Part shown: positions 23,667 to 32,249 of the stretch, in pieces | Layout: every line of letters begins with the position of its first letter | How positions within the stretch are numbered: position 1 is the stretch's first letter | Assembly: GCA_046329195.1 (NCBI GenBank) | Contig: JAXLVB010000001.1 | Location: forward strand, 1,116,001 to 1,180,000 | DNA from: JAXLVB01 sp046329195 | GTDB taxonomy: Bacteria > Bacteroidota > Bacteroidia > Cytophagales > Spirosomataceae | Reading direction: 5' to 3' | Length of the DNA: 64,000 bases | Translations under genes and position numbers: made by a program | Notes under the pieces: generated by a model | What the model was told of the DNA's origin: nothing | The model's input: the letters and a program-made list of their open reading frames with translations, nothing else | The model's database searches: none

Positions 23667-24035
23667 ATGAAACCCACAACAACAGTAATCCTCTTGTTTG
23701 CCCTTAATTTGGCACTTTTACTCTTGCTATCAGCCAAGCCACCGCAACAAACTTTCCAGAAGATTACCGTTCAGGAATTTGAATTGGTTGACAAAAACGG
23801 CCAAGTAAGAGCCAACATCATAGCCTATCCCGAAGGCGAAGTAGTCTTGCGCTTAAAAGACTCAAAAGGTAATGTTCGGGTCAAACTCGGTGCCAACGAC
23901 GACGGTTCGGGGTTGGTCTTGCTCAACAATTCTACTGACGTAGGCATCCATGCCTTGGCCAAAGACAAAGGATCTTCAGTCTCAGTAGTAAATCCTAATG
24001 GGAAGAAGCTGGAGTTGAAACCTGAATCCGAATAA
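23667..24035 (+). CDS. Membrane-anchored hypothetical protein (122 aa)
   Basis: A 122-residue protein with an N-terminal transmembrane helix (VILLFALNLALLLLLSA) and a periplasmic beta-rich part containing EFELVDKNGQVRANIIAY and VVLRLKDSKGNVRVKLG. The pattern (a strand pair with a polar turn, repeated) resembles short repeated beta hairpins seen in small Bacteroidota envelope proteins of unknown function. I cannot assign a family. It is monocistronic between hemC and the Skp-like gene. Confidence 0.65.
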   Translation: MKPTTTVILLFALNLALLLLLSAKPPQQTFQKITVQEFELVDKNGQVRANIIAYPEGEVVLRLKDSKGNVRVKLGANDDGSGLVLLNNSTDVGIHALAKDKGSSVSVVNPNGKKLELKPESE

Positions 24036-24236
24036 TACAATGCAGAACACTTCTTTGTGTTAAAATCGGTCTGCCTCAATCCTCCCGTAGCGCAATTTCT
24101 TAATAAAACAACCTACAAAGTTTTGTACAACCAACGAATAAAGACTGATACCGTGCTTCAATAGGAGAGAGTACTTGGTATAGTTCGAACCGATTGCTTA
24201 TGAGCAACGTAAACATGTTCTACATCCAGATAACAC

Positions 24237-24266
24237 TTGTGAACCAATTCAGAATTTGTATCTTTG
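24237..24266 (+). promoter_or_regulatory. Promoter of the Skp-like gene
   Basis: TTG (24237-24239), 19 bp, TATCTTTG (24259-24266): a strong match to the Bacteroidota consensus, 32 bp before the GTG at 24299. Confidence 0.7.
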
Positions 24267-24298
24267 CGTTCTGTTTTACACAAAACCTGTAACAATTC

Positions 24299-24925
24299 GT
24301 GAAAAATTTATCTTTAATCTGGAATGCCGTTCTGACAATAGCCGTAATAGTACTTGGTTACAAACAATTTTCGGGAGGAAGTAGCAGCAGTGGCAGTGTA
24401 AGTTCTTCTGCTTCGGCAGGCGGAAAAAACATCGTTTATGTCAACACCGATACCTTGCTGTCTAACTACGATTACTTCAAAGACATCAAGAAAGAACTTG
24501 AAAACAAGCGTTATCGAGTAGAATCGGATTTAGCACAAAAAGGTCGTGGTGTTGAGTTAGAGATGGCAGGTGCCCAACAAAAGGCTGCTACTATGACCCA
24601 AGCCGAATTGCAAGCGACCGAGTTGCGCCTTCGCAAGCTACAGAGCGATTTTGCACAATACCGTGAAATTGAATCGCAGAAATTGGCGCAAGAAGAAGCC
24701 AAAAGAAATGAAGAACTCATCAATAGCATTCAAGAGTATCTCAAAAAATACAACAACGACAACAAGTATCACGTGGTGTTGGGTTATACCAAAGGTGGTG
24801 GTATTTTGTTTGCAGACCCAAGCCTCGAAGTGACCCAAAAAGTACTCGAAGGGCTTAATAAAGAGTACAAAGCAAAAAAAGCGACAGAAAAGCCAGCAGA
24901 AACTAAACCAGCCGGAAAGAAATAG
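24299..24925 (+). CDS. OmpH/Skp-family periplasmic chaperone
   Basis: A 208-residue Skp-like protein, a periplasmic chaperone that holds unfolded outer-membrane proteins. An N-terminal membrane or signal segment (LIWNAVLTIAVIVLGYKQF) is followed by a Ser-rich linker, the strand KNIVYVNTDTLLSNYDYFKD and a long coiled coil (about residues 60-140), ending in the YHVVLGYTKGGGILFADPS strand. This is the OmpH domain order. The start is GTG, supported by the promoter 30 bp upstream; no in-frame ATG precedes it. The C-terminal tail is Lys/Pro/Thr-rich. A terminator follows at 24949. Confidence 0.85.
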   Translation: MKNLSLIWNAVLTIAVIVLGYKQFSGGSSSSGSVSSSASAGGKNIVYVNTDTLLSNYDYFKDIKKELENKRYRVESDLAQKGRGVELEMAGAQQKAATMTQAELQATELRLRKLQSDFAQYREIESQKLAQEEAKRNEELINSIQEYLKKYNNDNKYHVVLGYTKGGGILFADPSLEVTQKVLEGLNKEYKAKKATEKPAETKPAGKK

Positions 24926-24948
24926 TTGTAAAAGGCTTACCTCACTCC

Positions 24949-24980
24949 AAAGCCCTACAGCTATGTGGGGCTTTCTTTTT
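24949..24980 (+). terminator. Terminator after the Skp-like gene
   Basis: AAAGCCC (24949-24955) pairs with GGGCTTT (24968-24974) and is followed by CTTTTT. It lies 33 bp before the smpB start. Confidence 0.7.
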
Positions 24981-25012
24981 GTGAAAGCTGGTGGCGCTAT
25001 CGCACCAAAACA

Positions 25013-25465
25013 ATGGCCGAAAAATTAAAAATATTAAAAAACATAGACGTCGCTAATCGCAGGGCGTCGTTTGAGTATTTCTTTTTAGAAAACTATACGG
25101 CAGGTATTGCCTTGTCTGGAACCGAAATAAAGTCAATCCGACTGGGACATTTTAACCTAACAGACTCCTATTGCTTGTTCAACGAAGGCGAGCTGTATGT
25201 TCGCAATATGAATATTTCTAAATACGAACAAGGCACTTTCTACAATCACGAACCCCTGCGTGACCGTAAGTTGCTGTTGAAAAAAATAGAACTTCGCCGC
25301 TTGCAAAACAAGCTCAAAGACCAAGGACTTACCATGGTTCCTACTCGGCTGTTTATCAACGAAAAAGGCCGAGCCAAACTCGAAATCGCCTTGGCAAAAG
25401 GTAAAAAACTCTACGACAAACGAGAAACCATTAAAGAGCGAGATTTGAGTCGAGAGCGTGACTAA
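25013..25465 (+). CDS. smpB: SsrA-binding protein SmpB
   Basis: A 150-residue tmRNA-binding protein of trans-translation, which rescues ribosomes stalled on non-stop mRNA. It has the typical NRRASFEYFFLENYTAGIAL, LSGTEIKSIRLGH, and the C-terminal basic KGKKLYDKRETIKERD tail that occupies the mRNA path. The start is ATG 25013; the longer frame would lie across the preceding terminator. tmRNA is not present in this window. Confidence 0.96.
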   Translation: MAEKLKILKNIDVANRRASFEYFFLENYTAGIALSGTEIKSIRLGHFNLTDSYCLFNEGELYVRNMNISKYEQGTFYNHEPLRDRKLLLKKIELRRLQNKLKDQGLTMVPTRLFINEKGRAKLEIALAKGKKLYDKRETIKERDLSRERD

Positions 25466-25650
25466 ACGCCAGCGTGTTAAAAAACAATGAACTTGTTGGA
25501 CGAGGTAGCTTGAAGTCGTTGTTGTATCTTCTTCACAATCAGGCGGTTATTTAAGTGATAATTGTACCTCTAAATTTTCGGCGAAATATCTTGTTTTGTG
25601 AATTAATAAATTAACTATCTTGGGGAATCCAATCTAAACGATACCTCTGG

Positions 25651-26193
25651 ATGGGCAAGAAAGTATTAGTTCTCAATCAAGACTATAGTGCACTAACCGT
25701 CTGCTCAGTGCCCAAGGCATTCTTGCTGGTTTATCTCAAAAAAGCCGATTTAATCTCCGAAAACACCTCTGCGTGTCTTCGAAGTGTGAGCGAATCGTTT
25801 CCGATGCCTTCAATCATTCGCCTCCATAAGTACGTGTACTTGCCGTACAGGGGTGTGATGCTCAATCGGCAGAATATTTTCAGAAGAGACGGTCAGCAGT
25901 GTCAATACTGTGGCCGAACCGAAGAACTCACTCTCGACCACGTCATTCCAAAATCAAGAGGGGGGAAGTCTTCGTGGGACAATCTGATTACGGCTTGCAA
26001 GCGGTGCAACTCCAAAAAAGGAGACTGCACGCCCGAAGAAGCCAACATGCCGCTGGCTCGTAAGCCCTTCAAACCTTCGTTTATCATGTTTTTGCGGGAC
26101 TTTTCGGGTACTCCAAGCGAAGACTGGCTCCCGTACCTCAACAAAAAAGAAAAAGGGAATCCGATGCTGAACCCGCACGAGTCTCATGCCTAA
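25651..26193 (+). CDS. HNH endonuclease
   Basis: A 180-residue HNH nuclease. The N-terminal domain (KKVLVLNQDYSALTVCSVPK) is the conserved part of a family common in Bacteroidota and cyanobacteria. The HNH domain has CQYCG (Cys84, Cys87), LDHVIPKSRGG (catalytic His97), and the second zinc pair ACKRCN (Cys116, Cys119). Its cellular role is unknown; conserved chromosomal location suggests a housekeeping DNA-repair or processing role rather than a homing enzyme. It overlaps the small DUF2256 gene by eight bases. Confidence 0.85.
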   Translation: MGKKVLVLNQDYSALTVCSVPKAFLLVYLKKADLISENTSACLRSVSESFPMPSIIRLHKYVYLPYRGVMLNRQNIFRRDGQQCQYCGRTEELTLDHVIPKSRGGKSSWDNLITACKRCNSKKGDCTPEEANMPLARKPFKPSFIMFLRDFSGTPSEDWLPYLNKKEKGNPMLNPHESHA

Positions 26194-26329
26194 AATGCGC
26201 CGAAAAGCAGATTTACCCACCAAGACTTGTCTGGTGTGTGGTCGGCCTTTTGCTTGGCGCAAAAAATGGGAAAAAGTCTGGGACAAAGTTAAATATTGCT
26301 CCGACCGCTGCCGAAACACTTCCAAATAG
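26186..26329 (+). CDS. DUF2256 zinc-ribbon-like small protein
   Basis: A 47-residue gene that overlaps the end of the HNH gene in another frame. The translation holds the DUF2256 pattern: KTCLVCGRPFAWRKKW, then VKYCSDRC, a four-Cys arrangement (two Cys-x2/3-Cys pairs) around a conserved Trp-rich core. DUF2256 proteins are often linked to cryptochrome/photolyase or DNA repair genes; function is unknown. It starts at ATG 26186, or at the second Met (26195), and ends with TAG at 26327. The gene is too short for usual cut-offs and is easily missed. Confidence 0.85.
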   Translation: MPKMRRKADLPTKTCLVCGRPFAWRKKWEKVWDKVKYCSDRCRNTSK

Positions 26330-26673
26330 GCTCTTTACAGGTTGAGCCATCGCCATTTTGTTGGGTCAAAAACAGGGAATCAACCCTACAACGCTTTCGT
26401 AATCAGCGGCTTCCTGTTAGAAAGCTCAAAAATAAATTTCTGCGTAATCCATTCATTTTCTTGATTTTTCCTTACTTTTGCACTCCTTTTTAAGTGCTTG
26501 CATACCGCTATTCGGCACTATGTGTCAGGTAATTAATTTGATTATCAAATAGTTATCAACAACTTACCGTTTCGTTTACCGGGACTGGTTACTTACAAAA
26601 GGCAATATCTAACTCCAAATTTCATCCCGTATAGCCCGTCGGGCTGATGTATTTAGGGCTTCCAACTCTCATT
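26330..26673 (+). promoter_or_regulatory. rpsA promoter and long leader
   Basis: No gene in this 344-bp gap. TACTTTTG at 26473-26480 is a good -7 box. The transcript would start near 26487, giving a leader of about 190 nt before the rpsA ATG at 26674, unusually long for this genome. It may hold an autoregulatory structure, as ribosomal protein leaders often do; I see no named RNA family. Confidence 0.45.
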
Positions 26674-28512
26674 ATGAGCAAAACGCAATTGTCGGATTTC
26701 GACTGGGATAAGGTATCCAAGCGTGGTATCGGTGGTGGTTACACTGCTGAAGAACGTGCCCAACTCGAAGCAATGTACAGCGGTACCCTCAGCGACGTAG
26801 CTGAGAAAGAAGTAGTAAAAGGAACAGTGGTTGGTGTTACCGACCGTGAGGTAATCCTTAATATCGGATTTAAGTCAGACGGGATGGTTTCGATTGCCGA
26901 ATTCCGTGATATGCCTGACCTAAAAACTGGTGACGTAGTAGAAGTGTATGTAGAAAACCAAGAGGACACCAATGGTCAGCTTATCTTGTCTCGTAAGAAG
27001 GCGAAGGTAATGACTGCTTGGGATAACATCCAACGTGCTCTTGACCAAGACTTGGTAATTGATGGCTTTGTGAAGCGCCGTACAAAAGGTGGTCTTATTG
27101 TGGACATCTTTGGTGTAGAGGCGTTCTTGCCAGGCTCACAAATTGACGTGAAGCCAATCCGTGACTTCGACATCTTCGTAGGAAAGAAGATGGAAGTGAA
27201 AGTAGTGAAAATCAACTACGCTAACGACAACGTAGTAGTTTCGCATAAAGTATTGATTGAGAAAGACCTTGAACAACAACGTCAGCAAATCTTGAACAAC
27301 CTCGAAAAAGGCCAAGTGCTTGAAGGGGTAATCAAGAACATGACCAACTTCGGGGTATTTATTGACCTTGGTGGTGTTGACGGCTTGTTGCATATTACAG
27401 ACATTTCGTGGGGACGTATCAACCACCCGAACGAAATGCTCAAACTCGACCAAAAAATCCAAGTGGTTGTTTTGGACTTCGACGAAGACAAGAAGCGTAT
27501 TTCGTTGGGTATGAAGCAATTGACAGCTCACCCATGGGATTCGTTGGTAGAAAACGTTCAAGTTGGCTCGAAAGTAAGCGGTAAGATTGTAAACGTAGCC
27601 GACTACGGTGCGTTCTTGGAAGTAATGCCAGGTGTAGAAGGTCTTATCCACGTATCAGAAATGTCGTGGTCGCAGCACCTCCGCAACCCACAAGACTTCT
27701 TGAAAGTAGGCGAAGAAATCGAAGCTGTAGTACTGACCCTTGACCGTGCTGACCGCAAGATGTCATTGGGTATCAAGCAATTAACTTCCGACCCTTGGAC
27801 TCGTCCAGAAGTACTTCAGAAATATGCTGTGGGTACTAAGCACAAAGGAACGGTACGTAACCTCACCAACTTCGGTTTGTTCCTCGAACTCGAAGAAGGC
27901 ATTGACGGCTTAGTACACGTGTCTGATTTGTCTTGGACCAAGAAAATCAAACACCCATCAGAATTTACCAAAGTAGGCGAATCGTTGGAGGTAGTAGTTC
28001 TAGAATTAGATGCAGATAACCGTCGCTTGGCTTTGGGTCATAAGCAATTAGAAGAGAACCCATGGGATGCGTTTGAAACCGTATTTAACGTAGGTTCGGT
28101 ACACAAGTGTACGATTGTTGCTAAAAATGACAAAGTAGCTACCTTGGAATTGCCTTATGGTATCGAAGGATTCGCTACGGTGAAAAACTTGGCGAAAGAA
28201 GACGGTAAATTGGCAGAAATAGGCGAAGCCTTAGACTTCAAAGTGGTTGAATTCTCGAAAGATGAGAAAAAAATCATGTTGTCGCACAGCAAAGTATGGG
28301 GCGATGTGAAAGAAGAAGCTGCCAATGAAGAGAAAAAGAAAACAGCTAAAGCAGTTGAAAAAGTAACTTCTACGGTAGAGAAATCTACCTTGGGTGACCT
28401 CGAATCGCTTGCTGCTTTGAAAGAACAAATGGAAGAATCAGCAAAAGAAGCTGCTAAGAAAAAATTAGCCAAAAAAGCTGCTGATAAAGTGACAGATAAA
28501 GAAGAAGAATAA
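26674..28512 (+). CDS. rpsA: 30S ribosomal protein S1
   Basis: A 612-residue ribosomal S1 with six S1 RNA-binding domains. Starts of successive repeats are visible at VVKGTVVGVTDREVILN, DGFVKRRTKGGLIVDIFG, LEGVIKNMTNFGVFIDLGG, VSGKIVNVADYGAFLEV, HKGTVRNLTNFGLFLELEEG and HKCTIVAKNDKVATLEL. The last repeat is less conserved, as usual. The C-terminus is Lys/Glu-rich. In Bacteroidota, which lack strong Shine-Dalgarno use, S1 is important for mRNA binding at initiation. The start is ATG 26674; the frame begins further upstream at 26647. Confidence 0.97.
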   Translation: MSKTQLSDFDWDKVSKRGIGGGYTAEERAQLEAMYSGTLSDVAEKEVVKGTVVGVTDREVILNIGFKSDGMVSIAEFRDMPDLKTGDVVEVYVENQEDTNGQLILSRKKAKVMTAWDNIQRALDQDLVIDGFVKRRTKGGLIVDIFGVEAFLPGSQIDVKPIRDFDIFVGKKMEVKVVKINYANDNVVVSHKVLIEKDLEQQRQQILNNLEKGQVLEGVIKNMTNFGVFIDLGGVDGLLHITDISWGRINHPNEMLKLDQKIQVVVLDFDEDKKRISLGMKQLTAHPWDSLVENVQVGSKVSGKIVNVADYGAFLEVMPGVEGLIHVSEMSWSQHLRNPQDFLKVGEEIEAVVLTLDRADRKMSLGIKQLTSDPWTRPEVLQKYAVGTKHKGTVRNLTNFGLFLELEEGIDGLVHVSDLSWTKKIKHPSEFTKVGESLEVVVLELDADNRRLALGHKQLEENPWDAFETVFNVGSVHKCTIVAKNDKVATLELPYGIEGFATVKNLAKEDGKLAEIGEALDFKVVEFSKDEKKIMLSHSKVWGDVKEEAANEEKKKTAKAVEKVTSTVEKSTLGDLESLAALKEQMEESAKEAAKKKLAKKAADKVTDKEEE

Positions 28513-28530
28513 CATCTTCGACGTTTATAG

Positions 28531-28560
28531 AAAAAGGGAGCCTATTAGGCTCCCTTTTTT
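28531..28560. terminator. rpsA terminator
   Basis: AAAAAGGGAGCCTA and TAGGCTCCCTTTTT form a near-complete palindrome around TT, followed by further T. Strong intrinsic terminator. Confidence 0.93.
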
Positions 28561-28686
28561 GTTGGTAGCAATTCCGCTATTCTTCTATTAATTATAGTCG
28601 CTCGTCGTTTGAGTGTGGTTCAGAAATAATTTTTCTGATATATTTCGAATAGTCAAGGGGCTCAATTTCTCTAATCCTATTTTAAC

Positions 28687-30366
28687 ATGAAATACTTTTT
28701 ATCAACCTTGTTTGTTGCCTTTGTTTGGCTAACCAACGCAACCACTTCTGCACAAAAGCTGCCCTCGGGGCCACAAGTGCTTACCTTCTACTCTGACATT
28801 GACGACACCGAACAACCTTACGGCTTATACCTGCCGCCGAAGTATAATCCCAAAAAGAAATACCCACTCGTGGTCATGCTACACGGCGCAGGCTCTAACC
28901 ACCGCTTAGAATTGCGGCGTGTTTTTGGCAAAAGCAATGCCCCCGGCGAGACAGACGTAGAAGCGAGTCGTGTGTTTCCTAAGTGGAAAGACGTGGACTA
29001 CATCGTTATTTCGACCTTCGCCAGAGGTACCATGGGCTATCAAGGTGTGGCCGAAAAAGACGTGATGGACATGGTGGCCGATGCCAAAAAACGCTTTTCG
29101 ATAGACGAAGACCGTACCTACTTGACGGGTCTGTCTATGGGTGGCGGTGGCACCATGTGGATAGGCTTGAGTTACCCCGATATGTGGGCCGCCATAGCAC
29201 CTGTTTGTCCAGCACCGCCCGCTGGCACGTTAGAACTTGTACCCAATGCGTTGAACTTTCCAATGCACTTCTTTCAAGGCGATAAAGACCCTGCCGTTAA
29301 AGTAGACTCTACCCGTAGATGGGTACAGCGGTTCAAAGACGCTGGCACACAAGTTGAATATGCAGAATACCCTGGTGTACAGCACAATAGCTGGGAAAAT
29401 GCCTACAAAGACGAATTCATTTTTGATTGGTTTTCTAAATTCAAAAGGAATCCGTATCCCGAGCGAGTGCGTTTCGCTACCAGCCAACACAAACACAACA
29501 AAGCCTATTGGGTTACTTTTGACGACATGACCCCGGGCAGCACAGCCAGCATTGATGCCAAGTTTACAGATAAAAACCGGATAGAGATTAGCACTTTGGG
29601 TCTTAAAACATTTACTTTAAACCTTAGCAATCATCCTAAGTTTAAATCAAGTTCGGCTGTTGACATTACCATCAACGGCCAAGCTATCCATGCCAATGTA
29701 GCTAATACAATTACGCTAAGTCAAAACAATAATACGTGGGCTGCTACCACTTATATTCCAGCACAACTATCGAAAAAGGTAGGTGCTGAAGGCCCCATGA
29801 CCGAGGCCATTGCGAGCCGTCATATCTACGTGTATGGCACAGGTGGCAACCCCTCTGCTGACGAACTAAATAGACGTAGAGCAGAAGCGTTAAAGGCCGC
29901 AGAATGGTCGGTGTATAGAGGCGAGTTTGCTGGGAGAATTATGGTTTTTCCGAGATTGTTAAGCGATAAAGAACTTCGCCCAAGCGATTTTGAAAGCTCA
30001 AATTTGGTGTTGTTCGGCACAAAAGAAACCAATAACATCATCGAAAAATTTAGTGATAAGTTGCCTATTCAGCTAAATGCCTCGGCCAGCGAGTATGGCC
30101 TTGTGTACGTATTCCCGATAGATAATCATTACGTACTGATTAACTCGGGGTTGCCTTGGTGGACAGTGCCTAACTCTGCCTCAAGGGCTCCTGCTGGCAT
30201 TAGTGGAGCACTTCCCATTAATTTCTTAGCACGTTTTCAAGACTTTGTACTTTTCAAGGGCGATAATAATAGCATTATTGCAGGAGGGCGATTTGATAAC
30301 AACTGGAAATTGCCTGAACAAGCCGCTGAAAAAATGAAAACGACAGGGGTGGTTACACTAAAATAA
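28687..30366 (+). CDS. Secreted alpha/beta-hydrolase (PHB-depolymerase/esterase-like)
   Basis: A 559-residue exported protein. A signal peptide (YFLSTLFVAFVWLTNATTSA) precedes an esterase domain (about residues 30-260) with VVMLHGAGS oxyanion-hole motif, GLSMGGG nucleophile elbow (Ser150), an Asp in GDKDPAVK (about 199-201) and His233 in GVQHNSW. The remainder (about 260-559) is a beta-rich C-terminal region of uncertain role, with DUF-like features seen in Bacteroidota esterases. It may remove acyl groups from polysaccharides. Downstream lie tRNA-Cys and then sugar-related genes, so a role in glycan use is a guess. Confidence 0.8.
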   Translation: MKYFLSTLFVAFVWLTNATTSAQKLPSGPQVLTFYSDIDDTEQPYGLYLPPKYNPKKKYPLVVMLHGAGSNHRLELRRVFGKSNAPGETDVEASRVFPKWKDVDYIVISTFARGTMGYQGVAEKDVMDMVADAKKRFSIDEDRTYLTGLSMGGGGTMWIGLSYPDMWAAIAPVCPAPPAGTLELVPNALNFPMHFFQGDKDPAVKVDSTRRWVQRFKDAGTQVEYAEYPGVQHNSWENAYKDEFIFDWFSKFKRNPYPERVRFATSQHKHNKAYWVTFDDMTPGSTASIDAKFTDKNRIEISTLGLKTFTLNLSNHPKFKSSSAVDITINGQAIHANVANTITLSQNNNTWAATTYIPAQLSKKVGAEGPMTEAIASRHIYVYGTGGNPSADELNRRRAEALKAAEWSVYRGEFAGRIMVFPRLLSDKELRPSDFESSNLVLFGTKETNNIIEKFSDKLPIQLNASASEYGLVYVFPIDNHYVLINSGLPWWTVPNSASRAPAGISGALPINFLARFQDFVLFKGDNNSIIAGGRFDNNWKLPEQAAEKMKTTGVVTLK

Positions 30367-30462
30367 TATGCTTACTTTTTTGCCAAGATAGTGTGCAAAG
30401 TCATTTCAAAAACACAAGTGAATGGTAAAGTTGTTAATATCCGTTAAAATATTGAACAACAA

Positions 30463-30494
30463 TTTGGCAATTTGGTCTTTGAGACATACCTTTG
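30463..30494 (+). promoter_or_regulatory. tRNA-Cys promoter
   Basis: TTTG (30463-30466), 20 bp, TACCTTTG (30487-30494): close to consensus, 19 bp before the tRNA. Confidence 0.65.
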
Positions 30495-30512
30495 CACTCC
30501 GTTTCGACAAAA

Positions 30513-30583
30513 GGTCTCGTGGCCGAGCGGTTAGGCAGAGCTCTGCAAAAGCTTGTACAGCAGTTCGAATCTGCTCGAGACCT
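30513..30583 (+). tRNA. tRNA-Cys (GCA)
   Basis: A 71-nt cloverleaf: acceptor GGTCTCG/CGAGACC, D stem GCC/GGC, anticodon stem GAGCT/AGCTT with loop CTGCAAA (anticodon GCA), T arm AGCAG/CTGCT with TTCGAAT, discriminator T. No encoded CCA. It has its own promoter and terminator. Confidence 0.97.
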
Positions 30584-30597
30584 CCAAAAACAAAAAA

Positions 30598-30625
30598 ATC
30601 TCCTGATACGCAGGAGATTTTTTTG
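30598..30625 (+). terminator. tRNA-Cys terminator
   Basis: ATCTCCTG (30598-30605) pairs with CAGGAGAT (30611-30618), followed by a T-run. Confidence 0.85.
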
Positions 30626-30664
30626 TTTTATATCTTTAGCGAATCTATTTGACTAAATTTGTCT

Positions 30665-32110
30665 ATGATACGCTATACCCTGTCTGTCCCGCAGCCATCT
30701 TCTCGACTTCTTCATCTCGAAATGTACGTCACGGGTATCACTACTGATTCTCTTATGTTGCAATTACCTGCTTGGAGACCCGGCCGCTATGAGTTACAGC
30801 ACTTTGCCAAAAATATCCAACGGTTTGAAGTAATTGATAGCAATAACCAGCCTGTTGCATACCAAAAAGTAACCAAAGACCGCTGGGTACTTCAGACTTC
30901 GGGTTGTTCGGCGTTGCGAGTGTGCTACACCTATTATGCCAATAAACAAGACGCAGGGAATAGCTACGTGGATGATACCATGCTCTATGTCAACTTCGTC
31001 AACTGCTTGCCCTACATAGAGGGACGTATGCACGAGCCACACCAAGTAGCACTACAAATCCCCGAAGATTATCGGGTGGCCTGTGGGTTAAACCAAATCG
31101 AAAAGCATGTGTTGCAGGCTTCAGACTATTATCAGTTGGTAGATAGCCCCATGTTGGCCAGTGCGCATCTTCAGCACGACAGTTATCAATGCGGCAACAC
31201 GACCTTTCACTGTTGGTTTTTGGGAGATTACGAACCTGATTTTTCGAAACTTAAACGAGATTTTAAGCGATTTACAGAAGCCCAAATCCAAGCCTTCGGA
31301 GAATTTCCAGAGACCGAATATCATTTCTTGAATTGGATGCTACCCACGGCGTTTTATCATGGGGTAGAGCATCGAAACTCCACTATGATTGTTCTGGGTC
31401 CTGCTATGGAAGGCGACGGCCTGTATCTAGACTTGCTGGGAGTAAGTTCGCATGAACTGTATCATACCTGGAACATCTGTCGGATTCGGCCCGTGGAAAT
31501 GGTACCGTATGATTTTACGAAAGAAAACTATTTCAGCACAGGGTTTGTAGCAGAGGGTGTAACTACCTACATGGGCGATTTGTTCTTGGTGCAATCGGGA
31601 GTATTTTCGCTGGACGATTACCTCAAAGAATTAGGTACCACTCTTAAGCGGCATTTTGAAAAAGATGGAAGAGCTTGGCAGTCATTGGCGGAATCGTCGT
31701 TTGATTTGTGGCTCGATGGGTACGTTGCTCCTGTCCCCAACCGCCGAGTTTCGATTTATAACAAAGGGGCCGTCATCGCCCTCTTGTTAGACCTACACCT
31801 GCGTCGACATAGCGACCATACGGTGACACTACACAGCCTGATGCAACAGATGTGGGCACAGTATGGTAAACCGTTTGTGGGTTATTCGCTTGACGACTAC
31901 TTGCGGGTAGCCGAACAAGTAGTGGGTAGTTCGTTGGATTGGTACAAAACCACGTGTGTTTTAGGAAATCAACCACTCGAAACCTTGCTTAATAGCTACT
32001 TGGCGTGGGTAGGGCTACAACTTGACTGGGACGAGTCGAACGTGTATAGCTTACGAGTGTTCAACGAACAGAATCCAAACCTGCGTCGGTGGCTGTGTTT
32101 GCCTCAGTGA
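30665..32110 (+). CDS. M61-family metallopeptidase (glycyl aminopeptidase-like)
   Basis: A 481-residue M61 peptidase. The zinc-binding HELYH (about 263-267) and following WN, the third-ligand Glu in AEGVTTYMGD (about 297), and the YVNFVNCLPY and LPAWRPGRYELQHFAKN N-terminal strands are visible. Most M61 proteins are about 600 residues with a C-terminal PDZ domain; this one lacks it. No signal peptide is seen, so it is probably cytoplasmic. The start is ATG 30665; a TAAATTTG box at 30654-30661 lies so close that the mRNA might be nearly leaderless. Confidence 0.85.
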   Translation: MIRYTLSVPQPSSRLLHLEMYVTGITTDSLMLQLPAWRPGRYELQHFAKNIQRFEVIDSNNQPVAYQKVTKDRWVLQTSGCSALRVCYTYYANKQDAGNSYVDDTMLYVNFVNCLPYIEGRMHEPHQVALQIPEDYRVACGLNQIEKHVLQASDYYQLVDSPMLASAHLQHDSYQCGNTTFHCWFLGDYEPDFSKLKRDFKRFTEAQIQAFGEFPETEYHFLNWMLPTAFYHGVEHRNSTMIVLGPAMEGDGLYLDLLGVSSHELYHTWNICRIRPVEMVPYDFTKENYFSTGFVAEGVTTYMGDLFLVQSGVFSLDDYLKELGTTLKRHFEKDGRAWQSLAESSFDLWLDGYVAPVPNRRVSIYNKGAVIALLLDLHLRRHSDHTVTLHSLMQQMWAQYGKPFVGYSLDDYLRVAEQVVGSSLDWYKTTCVLGNQPLETLLNSYLAWVGLQLDWDESNVYSLRVFNEQNPNLRRWLCLPQ

Positions 32111-32249
32111 TACCACCAAAGGCTTTCTTCGTCGCCAAAAAGCGCTTTCTTGCCTATCGCCTGTCAGACCCCTTTAGTAATTGTTGCGGCAAAGTGAAAA
32201 ACTTTCTAAATTTCAGCCTATTTTTTCTGAAACTGATAAACCTACAACA

